Shown: positions 10,701 to 22,121, numbered from the stretch's first letter. The stretch is DNA of 36,937 nucleotides from Conidiobolus incongruus B7586 (GCA_000697335.1 JNEM01015209.1:1-36937); one strand, 5' to 3'. Program-made: numbers and translations. The notes: a model not told the origin generated them from the letters alone.

Positions 10701-13700
10701 GACTTAATCGGCAGGGTTTCAACCATCTGACCCAGGAGTGCGGACGCTTCCTTACACCCGCGCCAGCAGTAGCTCAATAAATTACGGAACTGGGTCTGAC
10801 TTTCCGGCTGATTTCCGATATCGATATCCCCGCCATCATCATCCTCCAATCCCTCAGGCGATTTTTGAGCGAGTGGCTTTTCCACCTGTATTAAGAGACG
10901 ATGACACAATTCGAAGGCTAAATTCATAACTTTGTCCCAACCTGCAACTATTTTACTATCGAGTTGGCCGCTTGCTAATCTTCGTAAAATATTGCGATTG
11001 TCGAGTTGATGAATCATCAATTGTAGGATGATTAGAATACCGTGTACACTGTAGGGCGGACACTCACTTATGGGGATCTTAGAATCGGCGAGATCCATGC
11101 GTACTTGAAGTAGGTGAAGAAGGTGGAGGAAGAAGTCGGCTATTCGAAGTGAGCTAATTGGATTGTAATGAAGTTTTTTTTTAAAATTTACCTGTTGGAA
11201 TTCCCGAGCTTTGAGGATTGGAACCATTTCCTTCGGTTTTCAAATATTTAGCCAATTTGGACTCCAAATGAAGACCTCCATCATAATTCTCATCAAACAC
11301 GGTCTTCCCAATTAGGAAATCGACCCAATGAGCTCCCGACTCGGAATCTCTCGCCCTGTTGGACAAGGCCCTGTCAAAGCACCAATCAAACAATTTGACA
11401 GCATCAATTTGTCCAGGATAATTTTGAATTAAATTATGAGCCAATGTCCTATTGTGTTCGTAACCATTCATTACCATATAACTCAAAGCGGTGAATAATA
11501 CATCCGCGGAAGTAATTTTGGGATTTGAGAAGTATTTGGGGTTGAATAAATCTTCATACTTCCATGAAAAAGTTGTTAAGTATGAGTGCAGGAGTCGAAG
11601 GCCGCTGGAAATTCTGTGAGGTGAGCTACCTGGGTAGAAAGTAGTGATACTGAGGTCGATAACTTGTCCCAAAAAAATTTTAATGTGGATAATGTCGCCT
11701 TCCAGTTGGGATTTGACTCGTAATTTGACTTCATGCTGCTCAGTCCCAGGACACTTTGGTCCACATCGCTTCAATCTCTCTAAAATTTGACCATGTTTCT
11801 TAACCAATGTGGTTAAATTATCCTTCACACGATTCAAAAATTTGATGGAATACGCCGTAAACTTCTGTCGAAAGTCCGAAGCGGCACCATTTAAATTAAA
11901 TTTTAAAAATTTTGTCATGAGTTGGAATTCGGAAGGCGTGATTTGGGAATTGGTTTTACGGGTTTCGCAAATGAGACCGAGGAGATCTACACGCACTTGA
12001 GGATCACTGTGATAAATGGCAACGTTAAGATGATCGAGATTTTGGGGTAATGGCAAGTCTAATGATTTGATCACTTTGAGAATTGTTATTGATGCAGGTA
12101 ATGACTTTGTTCCGATTTGGTCTAACAAATTTTGGGGGATTTGAGCATTGAGTGGGATGAGTTTGGGTAGAATATAGAGTGAAATGGGTTTGCGATAATT
12201 AAAATTCAAATCGAGTAATTTTGTAATCAAAGGATTATAAATCAATGCTTCAAACTATATCAAAGTTAATCAAAACAGTTTAATATGTCCATTTGATTAT
12301 GTTACCTTGTCCAAATTTTCATTATTTTCGTCAACTAATTCACCATATAACAAAGTGATGAAATAACCCAGGAATTCGCCAACTTTGGGTGCTATTAAAG
12401 GTACTTTCAACACATCAAAAGTATTGATCAAAAACCCTGGGTCCAATTCCAAACACTGAGAAATTTGTGTGACATATGGTAATAGGTAGGTTAAGATGCC
12501 GTACTTGGTCTTACTGTAATATTCCAACTGAATGACTCTGGTTAGTAAAGTGTTGACGAGGTCGCTGTGATTAGGCAGAGTTTGGTAGAGTTGGAGTAAG
12601 CCTTCTAACAAATTTTTGACCTTGTAGTGCAAAGCTTCTATGGAATGATTCCAAAGGTTGAAGATGAGATTGAGCATGAGTTGCAAATTATCATCATTTG
12701 TAATAATACTCTTAACACTTGGGTTCATAGCTGCTTGAGACTGTTTTAAAGATTGCGAAACTCTTAACAATAAAGTCGACAATAAATCCATACCAATTAC
12801 TAAATAAGATGATGGCAATTTGGGTGGGATTTGGGATGTGAATTGGCTCAATTCTTTGAATAAAACGATAAATAGATTAGTGTCTTCATTATTATGGTTG
12901 ATAGGTTCAAACCATGACGAAATTGGCCATAGATGAATCATACCATGCAAATAACCTAGCCAACTCAAATAATCGCCGTCGGTTTTAAAGGCTGTCAATT
13001 TCTTCAAATAGTAATCGACTTTAGAATTCCGGTTAAGCTCTTTGGAGGGTAATAAAGTCAACAAGTCACCAGCCAACATATTAATATCGGTAGCGAGCGC
13101 TCGATCACTCAAACATTCTGTCAAAATTTCAATGAAATCATCTCCCAATGTCAACTCTCCGAGGTTTTGAGCGTATTTTAGAGTGAGATTTAATAACGCT
13201 CTCAATCCCAACTGAGGATCCAAGCGCCAGAGAGTTGATTCAGAATTGTAGGGGGCATTGTGAATCAAGTACAGTTTTATAAACTGAAAGCTTGCATTCA
13301 ATTCCCTCTCAATAATTTGAATCCCCAAAGGAAATTCTAGCAATGTGGTCAATGTGGACAACTTTAATTGGTCTGGGTTTAACCCTTGTACGGATTTGTT
13401 TTCCAATGATTCATTTTGGATATAATTTAAATATTGTTGTACTAATTTTTGGCCCACTTGGGACGTTGATATACTCTCTAAGTCTATATTGGATTTTAAT
13501 ATTCGGACTAATATACGTTTGGAAAAAGGACTTTCAAAATTAAGGAAAGTATGAAAAACGTATTGTATAAATGGTAAATATTGATCATCGTCACTTGAAG
13601 GACATTCTAAAACAATGATTAATTTTAAAATTATTTTGGATTGTATTATTTTGGATTACTTATAGATTTTAATTCTTTTATCAGTTTTTTAGAATTATTA

Positions 13701-13771
13701 TCCAAGCCATAATTAGAAATTAATTTCTGGAGATGTGTTAGGGATTCACTTGGAGATGTGAATTCTGTCAT
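7750..13771 (-). CDS. THADA: THADA/Trm732-family tRNA methylation adaptor, 12 exons
   Basis: The frame was rebuilt across eleven GT-AG introns of 46-53 nt. Exons (high to low): 13771-13660, 13606-12306, 12254-11192, 11139-9872, 9825-9627, 9580-9428, 9378-9162, 9111-8625, 8574-8512, 8463-8340, 8289-8060, 8010-7750. All phases agree, giving about 1825 residues (human THADA 1953, yeast Trm732 1420). The protein looks like a long helical-repeat (HEAT/ARM-like) chain. The DUF2428 core is in exon 4: SYCWRGCKEAS near residues 948-957, RHRGAF near 1000, TRRSGGLP near 1050-1057. Trm732 partners the methyltransferase Trm7 (FTSJ1) for 2'-O-methylation of tRNA nucleotide 32, which is the role inferred here. 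Several introns use the second of two closely spaced AGs. Exon 4 is far richer in G+C than the rest of the gene. The start ATG is the first in frame. Confidence 0.93.
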
Positions 13772-13981
13772 AATTTATTAAACTTGGTCTATATTTAATA
13801 TTTTTTTGTTTGTATAAATTATATCGTAAAATGATAATTAAATAATGGTCTATTGATTAATGACCTTTTATTAAGAAAATAAATGTTTATTGATTAGAAT
13901 TTATAAGAAATATTAGATTAAAATGTTTATGGGATAGATATTGAAGGAAATTAAAATTGAAACCTATCAAAAATTTAGATT

Positions 13982-13985
13982 AAAA
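13982..13985 (-). terminator. Pol III T-run terminator of tRNA-Gly
   Basis: On the minus strand a TTTT run begins 9 nt past the tRNA 3' end. This is the minimal RNA polymerase III stop signal expected at that place. Confidence 0.65.
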
Positions 13986-13993
13986 GAATAGAT

Positions 13994-14063
13994 GCAATGG
14001 CGGGGAATCGAACCCCGGTCTACCGCGTGGCAGGCGGTAATTATACCACTAAACCACCATTGC
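13994..14063 (-). tRNA. tRNA-Gly (anticodon GCC)
   Basis: A 70-nt cloverleaf without an intron. The acceptor stem GCAATGG pairs perfectly with CCATTGC, the anticodon arm ACCGC/GCGGT holds the loop CTGCCAC with anticodon GCC (14029-14031), and the T arm CGGGG/CCCCG holds the loop TTCGATT. The internal Pol III promoter is intact: A box TGGTTTAGTGG and B box GGTTCGATTCC. The 3' CCA is not encoded, as expected for a eukaryotic nuclear tRNA gene. It lies 222 bp upstream of the THADA/Trm732 start, on the same strand. Confidence 0.97.
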
Positions 14064-14871
14064 TTATTTCGTAACAATCAACCTCTAATTAATTGTTAAC
14101 AAAATAATCTTTGAAAAATTTTTCCACTGAAATTTCTCATTCATTTATTCTAATATACTTTTATAATCTTACTTTTTACAATTCTTCATTATTTACTCTC
14201 TTTTTTAAAATTTTTAATTATTTAACTATTTAAGGAAATTCTTATTTATCTTTGAATATTATTTCCACTTTACATATTTCATTAATTTTGTGCTAATAAA
14301 CAATTTCTTATATTAAAGCAATACTATTTAACAATATCACTTTTGATTTTTATATTTGATATAAATCTTTTGATTAATAAAATTAACTGTTTAAATATAA
14401 ATGATTATAAATTATTTTAATAGGTATATATATAATTTTGATTTAATATGAATATTTGTTCAGAGTTAATAATTAGAATTTATATAAATAAAAATTGAAT
14501 TTAAATTGATTATTGTTGAAGGATGAAATGATTGACAATAATTTATGAAATATATATATATATTAATAAGTTGTTCTTTTATCGATTATAATATTAACTT
14601 CAATTTGCCAATAAATTAATTTACAAAAAATTGAAGCTTTTAAATATTCATATAAAAATGAATGAATAATCAAACTATATTTATTTGTATTTTTATTGTA
14701 ATAAACCTATAATTAAAAAATACTATGAAGATGAAATCAATATAATTATTTATATAATTATAAAACAATAAAAATTAAAAATTAAATAATAGTAAAAATA
14801 TTGAACGAAATATTAGATTATAATATATTATATTAAAAAATTAAAGTATAATAATAAAAATGGAATTTAAA
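14064..14871. other. Intergenic AT-rich stretch, nothing recognised
   Basis: This lies between the tRNA 5' end and the DPM3 stop codon. It consists only of A/T-rich low-complexity sequence with a short TA run near 14553-14565, and no frame of note. Confidence 0.6.
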
Positions 14872-15256
14872 TCAGTTCACATCAATTTTTTTAGATCTCA
14901 AATCAGCTTTAGCTTGTTGAATTTCCTAAACTCCAGTCAACAAATCAATTCCAACTAAAATAAAATAATTATTTACCTTCATAAGTTCTTGGTGAGCTTC
15001 TGGACAATCTCTAAAAGTAATTAAAGCGTAGCCAATATTCGCCAAAGAATAAGCTCCAAAACTTACTAGAGCTAACCAAGGTAACTAAATAATGGGATTA
15101 GATGGAGAATATTATGGAATTGAAGAAATTTACAGTAGGCCAAACTTCATTCTTGACAGTGTCACTTAAACCTAAATTGATAATATTAAATTGGACAAGT
15201 GCCCAGCTGAGTAAGAGGCCGCCGATTAAACTGAAAGTTTCAGTTGCTTTGGTCAT
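14872..15256 (-). CDS. DPM3: Dolichol-phosphate mannosyltransferase subunit 3 (DPM3), 3 exons
   Basis: Exons 15256-15134, 15084-14977 and 14925-14872 join in phase across two GT-AG introns (15133-15085, 49 nt; 14976-14926, 51 nt). They give 94 residues ending in TGA; human DPM3 has 92. The N-terminal half has two hydrophobic helices (about residues 8-30 and 42-62). The C-terminal part carries the family signature: GY.L.TF.DC (here GYALITFRDCPEAHQELM), followed by IQQAKADLRSK, like the human IQEARADL coiled-coil tail. DPM3 tethers the catalytic DPM1 to the ER membrane so that dolichol-phosphate-mannose can be made for N-glycans, GPI anchors and O-mannose. Budding yeast lacks this subunit. The gene is short and split, so simple ORF calling misses it. 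Confidence 0.93.
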
Positions 15257-17618
15257 TTTTGTTTATGTTGATAAATTGGTTTGAATCAGATTTAGTTTGA
15301 GTTAGGTTGACTATGACCTCATTTGGTAAATATAATATTATCTTGAATTTCGATACTTTATGGGATTAGTTATTACTCATATTTTTTTAGTTGAATGGAT
15401 ATGATATAATAGATGACGGAGTTAATTGAATATTTCATTCAAACTCATATGTATTCAAAATAAATTGTTACATTTCAAAGTTTATGCCGTAATAAAAATC
15501 CAATTGATTCAAAGATGACACTATAATAGGTGAATTTTGAAAGACTACTCAGATAATATCTCATAATCAAATATAAAACAAAAATGAAATTTATTGAGAA
15601 TTGTTTATTTTTTAATAAGATAAAAAATCATTGATATATCAATTTTCACAAAAATATACGGTAATGAACTATATTAATAAATATTATAAATATACTTATA
15701 AATGATTTATACATATTGAAAATTATGATATACAAAATTTATCATAATTTCATATTTAAAATAGATTCAGATTTTTGTATTTAAACCAATGAAATATTCA
15801 AATATTATATTTCAAAAATAATATTCCAAAAGTTATTTATTTCATGAATAATCAATATGTTTATTTAATATTAAACTTCAATTCTTTATAGAGCTTCTCA
15901 GTTACATTCCAAAATTTGTGTTACTTGTTTTTAATGGGCTTTAGCTTTTTGTTATTTATATTATATAAAAATCAAATTCTACAGTATTTCGTCATTATTT
16001 TTGAATATTAGGCCTTGACCTTTAGAATATATAAATTAAGGATATGAATCTAATATCAGACTTACTAGATATATCTTTGAGTTTGTTTAAAATTTCTAAA
16101 ATAGATTGTCAAGGATATTAAAAATTAAATAGGATATATATCAGCATATTTAGAATTGATAAGTCTATATTAAAATTCAGTCGATTTATGATTGATAAAA
16201 TTAGAAAAACTATTAATTAATCGATTAGCTAAAAATTAAAATCTTTTGGAAATAGAAATATTTAAGATCTTTGAAGCCGAATTATCCCAGCAATTTTCTA
16301 AAGTAGGCAACTAATTGACATTCTCTAATCAGGTCTATTATTTTCAGAACATCATCAACTATTTAATCTTATCAAATGAAATGATGAACAGAATAGTTCA
16401 AAATATATTATATTAATGATCATTAATATAGATCATTAAGATTTAATCAAACTATGAATATTTTTGTAATAATAATACATGGTTAAATTTCTATTAAATT
16501 TAATTGTACAATAATCATTAGTATTGAAATAACATTCATATTAAGATCTTAACGCTATCACCTCATTCATTCATATTTACAATATATACAAATATTGATA
16601 TATTCCAGGATTTTCCCTTTCAAAAAATTTTTTATCAATTTAAAAATGTTTTCATTGTAAATCCATCTAACAATACTATCGAAATTGTAAGTAATATTAA
16701 GATTAAAATGACTGTAATATCTAAATTTGGGATGTGCATAAGCTATTATATATAAATGCCAGGATTTTGAAGATATATTGAATTGTTGAGTTTAGGTTAT
16801 AAATTAATTAATGTAAATTATGGGAGTAATCTTTCAAAAGGTGTATATTAAACCATTTTTCAACTCGATTTAATAAATTCAATGAATAAAATAATGAAAT
16901 TAGTTTTAATCATCTTAATTTTATACAAGGTTTATAGAACTTTATAATTTAGAATTAAATGAAATTTTATTATTGATATTATAGATTTTGTCATATAATT
17001 TCAATATCATAAAATAATTCATTAAACGTAAATTTAAATCGCAATTTCATTTAATCCAAAAATGGAAATACATGTTAGAGAATGTTGTCTGATGATATTA
17101 ATTCAAGAGTCAAATATTGAATCTCCAAAAAATTGTCATTGGATAAAAATAAATATTATATTCAAAAATGAAGATTTAATCATCATTCTAATATTACACC
17201 ATATATATTAACTCAATATTAACATCTATTCCCAATTCAGACCTTATTAAAAATTTCTATAAAGATATCCAATAATTTGATCGAATCTCATCTAATATGA
17301 GTAGTCTGTCCAATCTAATGTTTTTAGTTTCAAATTGAATAGAAAAGTTTGAAATTAATAATTAAAAATAAAAATGCTAAGAATCGATTGGCTGAGATTT
17401 ATGACATTGTTGTAAAATTGATAAAAAGATTTCATACTATAACTCAATAATCTAATCTGAATAATGAAGGATTCTAAATGCTTTTTAAGTTTGGTATTTG
17501 ATTGGTGAGTGGAAATTCTAAGACAATCAAAAAATTTCAAATTGCAATAATTTTGAAAGAGTATATATTATTTGAAAACCTTTGAAAATTGATAACTTCC
17601 CTAATTTCTTCAATAAAT
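15257..17618. other. 2.3-kb gene-poor stretch
   Basis: AT-rich, with no supported gene. A protein-like piece (EIFKIFEAELSQQFSKVGN near 16252-16310, +) is interrupted by stops and matches nothing I recognise. A perfect 22-bp palindrome lies at 16409-16430. The minus-strand open stretch at 17355-17540 has no codon pattern or similarity to support it. Confidence 0.45.
16409..16430. repeat. 22-bp perfect palindrome
   Basis: The sequence around a central TGATCA (core TTAATGATCATTAA) is identical to its reverse complement over 22 bases. In DNA this rich in A and T, palindromes of such length can arise by chance, so a function is not claimed. Confidence 0.5.
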
Positions 17619-18524
17619 ATGAAAAAACTCAAGTTAGTCACTCTTATAGTTAGTATTATATTTAATATAATCAATTTAGCATTTAATGGAACGAATACCT
17701 TTGTGGTTTTAAAGTTTAATGATCATTGGAGACATCCTGAATTTCTTTTGATTTTAATGAGTTTAGTTACAAATTTAGCACTAAATGGATGCCAACTTGC
17801 TTTTAATATTCTCAAGTTCAATTTTACAAAATTTGACCATTTACTTCTTCTGAAAGTTGAAAACTATTTATTTAATTATTTATTAATGGTAAACTTTAAT
17901 TTATTGTGTACTTTGATCTTTATCCGGCATTTGGCATTCATTAAAGTAGAATTGAAATTCAGGTATATAATATTGGTTTGTAGCTTGCTGAATTGTGTTG
18001 CGTTCTCAGTATTATTGGGTATGGGTTGGAAATATGGACATCAGATGCAATTGGAATCCACATCGTTAACTTTTAATTTATATTACAATTGGAATGTTGA
18101 TCGTTATTTAAATATGTGCTTCCTACTTCCGTTCATGATGAATACAATATATGTCATCTTCATTCAAACGTTTTACTTTACACTAAACAAACTTATATTC
18201 AATATGTTTTTTAAGCCTAAAACAGTTAGCACTTTCGTACTCACAATCTCACCGGAAGCTCAATTGATGAAAAAGAAGTCCCGGCGCTATCTATTGGCTC
18301 AATGTATTTGGATCTCATTTGGACTTAGTATATATTGGGTTTCAGAGTTAGTCTCAATAATATTAATCACCCGAAATCCAACCGATGTTAAATTAATTCA
18401 TATTTGCTCAAGTATTAAGTGGATTGTCATTGGTTTTACCAATTTGTTCAATTCTATTAATATTCTAATATTTCATCACCCTACGAAAAAGGATTTCTTT
18501 GAATTCTTTAAACGATCAAGTTAA
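17619..18524 (+). CDS. GPCR-like seven-transmembrane protein
   Basis: The frame is intronless, from ATG at 17619 (MKKLKLVTLIV) to TAA, 301 residues. The frame stays open further upstream, but only with a TTG, so the ATG is preferred. Seven hydrophobic segments lie near residues 5-26, 42-62, 84-104, 118-140, 162-190, 230-252 and 262-288. The topology resembles rhodopsin-like receptors: IRHLAF sits after helix 3 where class A receptors have DRY, and FNSINILIFHHP ends helix 7 where NPxxY and helix 8 would be. A basic third intracellular loop (MKKKSRRY) precedes helix 6. These are resemblances only; ligand and coupling are unknown. It converges with the PRPF6 pseudogene, whose last recognisable codons begin about 75 bp beyond the stop. 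Confidence 0.8.
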   Translation: MKKLKLVTLIVSIIFNIINLAFNGTNTFVVLKFNDHWRHPEFLLILMSLVTNLALNGCQLAFNILKFNFTKFDHLLLLKVENYLFNYLLMVNFNLLCTLIFIRHLAFIKVELKFRYIILVCSLLNCVAFSVLLGMGWKYGHQMQLESTSLTFNLYYNWNVDRYLNMCFLLPFMMNTIYVIFIQTFYFTLNKLIFNMFFKPKTVSTFVLTISPEAQLMKKKSRRYLLAQCIWISFGLSIYWVSELVSIILITRNPTDVKLIHICSSIKWIVIGFTNLFNSINILIFHHPTKKDFFEFFKRSS

Positions 18525-18599
18525 TATTACTTATTATATTATGCTTTATTTTATTACTTTAATAAACAGACATATTACTATTGGTTTAAATGATCGCAC

Positions 18600-21506
18600 C
18601 GAGTTGACTTTCAACTTTTTCCAACAGCTCTTGCCCTTAACTTGGAAGTTTTCAAAAGATTTAGCTGTCTTCTGCCATAATCCTTCGTGTTCGGGATCGG
18701 CCCGGAGACATTACCCGATGACCCGGTTTACTTGTTCCTAAATAAAAATGTTTTATAACTACTTTGAGATATATTGAAGTGATTAAAATCTATTTCTGTT
18801 CTTTGTTCCCTTTCAAATTTCAAATTCCAAGCCCAAGTATCATCATGGTCAGAATTCTGTTTGACAGATCTAGCAAACATATATCTAGCCTTTTCTATCT
18901 TAAGATTATAGCCCAGAAATTACGTGCCATTACAGAGATAATAAGGGGATCAGTATTACAATTTTTAAGAGGATTGGTGATTTTGCTCTTTCTCTGAGCT
19001 CTAGGTTCCATTAAGGTGGCTTCAGCCCATAAAATATTGGAATCTGGACATTCTTGAAATGCTAAATAAAACATTAGTCTATTATTAAATTTATCATTCA
19101 TTAAAGTGATTTACCTTTAGATAAAAGAGATTCAGCAATAACAGAATTGTTGAATTTTATTTCTAAGCGAATGGCAACAAGCCAGAATTGAGGTTTTTTC
19201 AGATTGATGAGACGACCACTTTCTAATACGGATCTAGCTTTGATATGTAAATAAACTGATTCTTCAAGCTGGGCTGCAAGCATTCGTAGAATAATAGACT
19301 TGGGGCATAGATTGATTCCTTTATTGAAAGCCTCACGAGCTTCTGTGATTTGATTCAATTGTTGTTGAATCTAACCTTTGATTATCAGTAATTTATCAAA
19401 CTTGGGGAATTTTTCATTTGCTTCTCCCAAGAGCTCCAAAGCTTTGTCATGATTGCAACTGACGTTTTAATACAATTGATTTCATCCAAACTTTTTCTGT
19501 GTTTGCTTTGTTTCTAGCATTGGAAAGTAAAATTCTGGCACGTTCATATTCCAAATTTTCGACTCCTAACTTAACGGCCACAAGCCAGATTTGTTCAATA
19601 TCTGGATTCACACGGAAAGCTTGTTCAAGAATTGATCCAGCATCCTGAATATTGCCAGCAATTCACTCTTCATTTGCCCACATGAGCCATGAGGCTTCGT
19701 TGTGGGGATAGTGTTTAACTACACGATCAAGTAACTCTTCGAGTGATTTGCTAGCTCCATGGATTTTTTCAAAATAAGGCAGCTCTATTCCAGATGAAAC
19801 TATTATCAGGATAGTTATTCAGGCAGTTAGCATTCATAGCGCGAGCTGCTTCATAAGCCTTATTTGAGGTCGATTGTTCAGTATCTTCGAGCTAATTGTC
19901 AAGCTGATCGATGGGATTAACATTCATTGCTAACATAGCACGGATGATAACTTGGCAAATTTCGATACATTTGTAATTAAGTTCACTTTCTTCACCAAGT
20001 TTGATCCATTGATCTCGGTTCAATACAACACTACACTTTGACAATTCTGTGATTGATCGTTTGATGAGATTTTCAACTAATCCTGAGTTGCCATTCTGCT
20101 CTTCGAGATGAGCTGCAGCGATCCAGATTTTATAACTGGTTTGAATAGCGTTAAGTGCTATGATGATAATCTTTCTAGCTTGGTCATGAGGTTCGAGTTT
20201 ATCAAGTGCGAGCCATAAATCTACGGAAGTGGGAACTAATTCAATAGCTCAAGCAAGTAAGATTTTAGCTTCTGCATGCTTTTATTCAAGATCGGCTGCG
20301 GCTTTCCAATTTGTAACAAAAGTTGGAATAAATTCTAATGCTTTTCTTAAAACTCTTTTTAGCTGGCGTTACTGTTTCCACTTTGGCTGCAGCAAGCCAA
20401 ATTTTAACAGACTCTTTAATAAGACAAATCGAATTATCTAAAATGAGTTTAGCATTTTCAGGAGTATTCAATCTTGCAGCTTCGAGTCAGACTTCCTCAC
20501 TATCAGAACAACGTTCGCAATCTTCAGCAATATTATGCCTAGCTTTCACAGTTTTTTATGTAACTTCTTCAAGACGAGCTGCAGCAATTCAGCCGGGACC
20601 ATATATGGGATCGGAAATAGTCGCTGAGTTGAGCAAAGTTTTAGCTTTTTTAATATCACCTATTTCCGCGCCTGCCTTTAGGACAACACCACTTAGTTCT
20701 GTAAGATAACTTTTGCGGTCAATGGTAGACTGGCCAGCTTTTGAGTTTGTAATCTGTCCCAATTGGAGATTGAATACTTTGCTATTTGCTTGACTAATTT
20801 CGGTAAATTTAGTTAAACCACCAGAACCTACACTTCCAACAGTAGCAGCAACATTCAAAATAGAATTGGCATAAGAAATTTCCATTTTAGCTTTTTTTAA
20901 TAGAGAATCAAGTACAGAAGTAAACTTTTCTTTAATCTTATTCTTTTTTATGTCTTTGCCAACTAAGTCACCTGCTTTGAGTAAATTTACTCATTTATCC
21001 TTTGAGACTTGAACTCAACCACGTTTTAAATTAGCAAATTAAAATTGAATTTTGGATCCCTTTTCTATGCCTGATTAATTCCTTTTCACGTTCTTTCCTT
21101 CTAACTTTCTTCCTCTCGTCCATTTTTTGGTCAATATACTCGTAAATTTTATCAGCTTCGTCATTATCTTTGTCATGATGAGAATCAGAAAATAATCCAG
21201 CTTCGCTATCAGGATCTCGATATCTTTCAGAATTATCTTCGTTAGCTTTTTCAAATTCGGCACTAAAAAAATCATAATATCAATAATTGATGATAGAATT
21301 AACATTGCATTGAAAATCCTTACATTACATCGGTTACAACATCATCTCTAGCAGATACAATATCAGCTCGGATGGTAAAACCTGAAGCTCTAAATAGAAA
21401 AAAGTTAATTCAAACTAATTTCTTTGAATGAATTGCTGGCTTACCCTCTTCCCGGCCCTGCAACTTATCTAGGTAGAGCAGGCTGTCCCGTAAAGTCTAT
21501 TACCAT
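18600..21506 (-). pseudogene. Decayed PRPF6/Prp1 (U4/U6.U5 tri-snRNP factor) with introns retained
   Basis: Minus-strand pieces follow PRPF6 end to end: an ATG at 21506, VAGPGRG|ASGFTIRADI, DPDSEAGLF...EADKIYEYID..MDERKK (PRP1 N-terminal domain), YLTELSGV..KAGAEIGDIKKA, then HAT/TPR repeats (IAAARLEEV, LEAARLNTPENAK, IWLAAAK, LEDTEQSTSNKAYEAARA, WLMWANEE, YERARILL, QITEAREAFNKG) and the tail ADPEHEGLWQKTAKSF. Introns with GT-AG ends remain at 21445-21391, 21323-21263 and 19114-19062 and join the right codons. The reading is broken by several frame changes and by in-frame stops at Trp (TGA at 20989-20993 region, 20589-20591, 20487-20489, 19663-19665; TAG at 19892-19894), Gln (19371-19373) and Arg (20249-20251) positions. 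PRPF6 is essential for splicing, so a working copy must exist elsewhere (inference). Confidence 0.9.
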
Positions 21507-22120
21507 AAATCGGCATATTTTATCCAAAAACCATTTTTTAAACTTGATTAATAATATAATGAATTTGATAGATAATCAATGATATTGTTTTAATTATTTT
21601 GCATTTAATAAATGATTTGAAAATACTAATTCAGTGATAAATATATTGACTTATATAAATCATAGAATTAAATTACCAAATTAGGATTAATTCAATATTT
21701 TTTCTATTTAAGCTAAAATTATTCAATTTTATATTTGAGATATATTGTGATTATTAATTTATGACAATCTAAACCATATATATTTTGATTTTGAATGTAT
21801 CATATAATTTAATCAAAATCAACATAACTATTGTCAAAAATTGAAAAAAAATTTCAAATTATTATACTAATTAAATACAAGCTATCCTTAAAATATTTTC
21901 GTTTAATTACAATATATTGAAAGTATTTTCAATAAATAAAAAAATTACTATTTCCAGAATTATTTTATGAAAATAGTATTTATAGTATGATTGTTGATTT
22001 TACAAAATCAACTTACTAGATAGTATGATTATGAGTATGTTTTTATAATTTGTGATCATTTTAAATACATGACACCAATAAAAATTTTTGTTAGTGTCAT
22101 TTAATTATTGGTTATTTTAA

Positions 22121-22121
<1 letters not shown>

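Noticed and set aside
10248-10929. Plus-strand open frames across THADA exon 4
   Set aside because: They are antisense shadows in the GC-rich exon; the minus strand carries the conserved DUF2428 core.
13771-13994. Functional coupling of the tRNA-Gly gene with the THADA/Trm732 gene
   Set aside because: Trm732 acts on tRNAs, but adjacency of one tRNA gene is most simply chance; nothing in the sequence shows a link.
17589-17618. Ten-residue N-terminal extension of the GPCR-like gene
   Set aside because: The extension would begin at TTG; the ATG at 17619 directly precedes the first membrane helix.
20229-20709. Plus-strand frames opposite the HAT repeats
   Set aside because: The minus strand matches PRPF6 continuously here; the plus frames are antisense shadows.
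19663-20993. UGA read as tryptophan in the PRPF6-like locus
   Set aside because: Four Trp positions are TGA, but another is TAG and there are frame changes. About a dozen other Trp codons in the relic remain TGG, and intact genes here (DPM3 and the gene at 24213) end in TGA. Decay explains it better than recoding.
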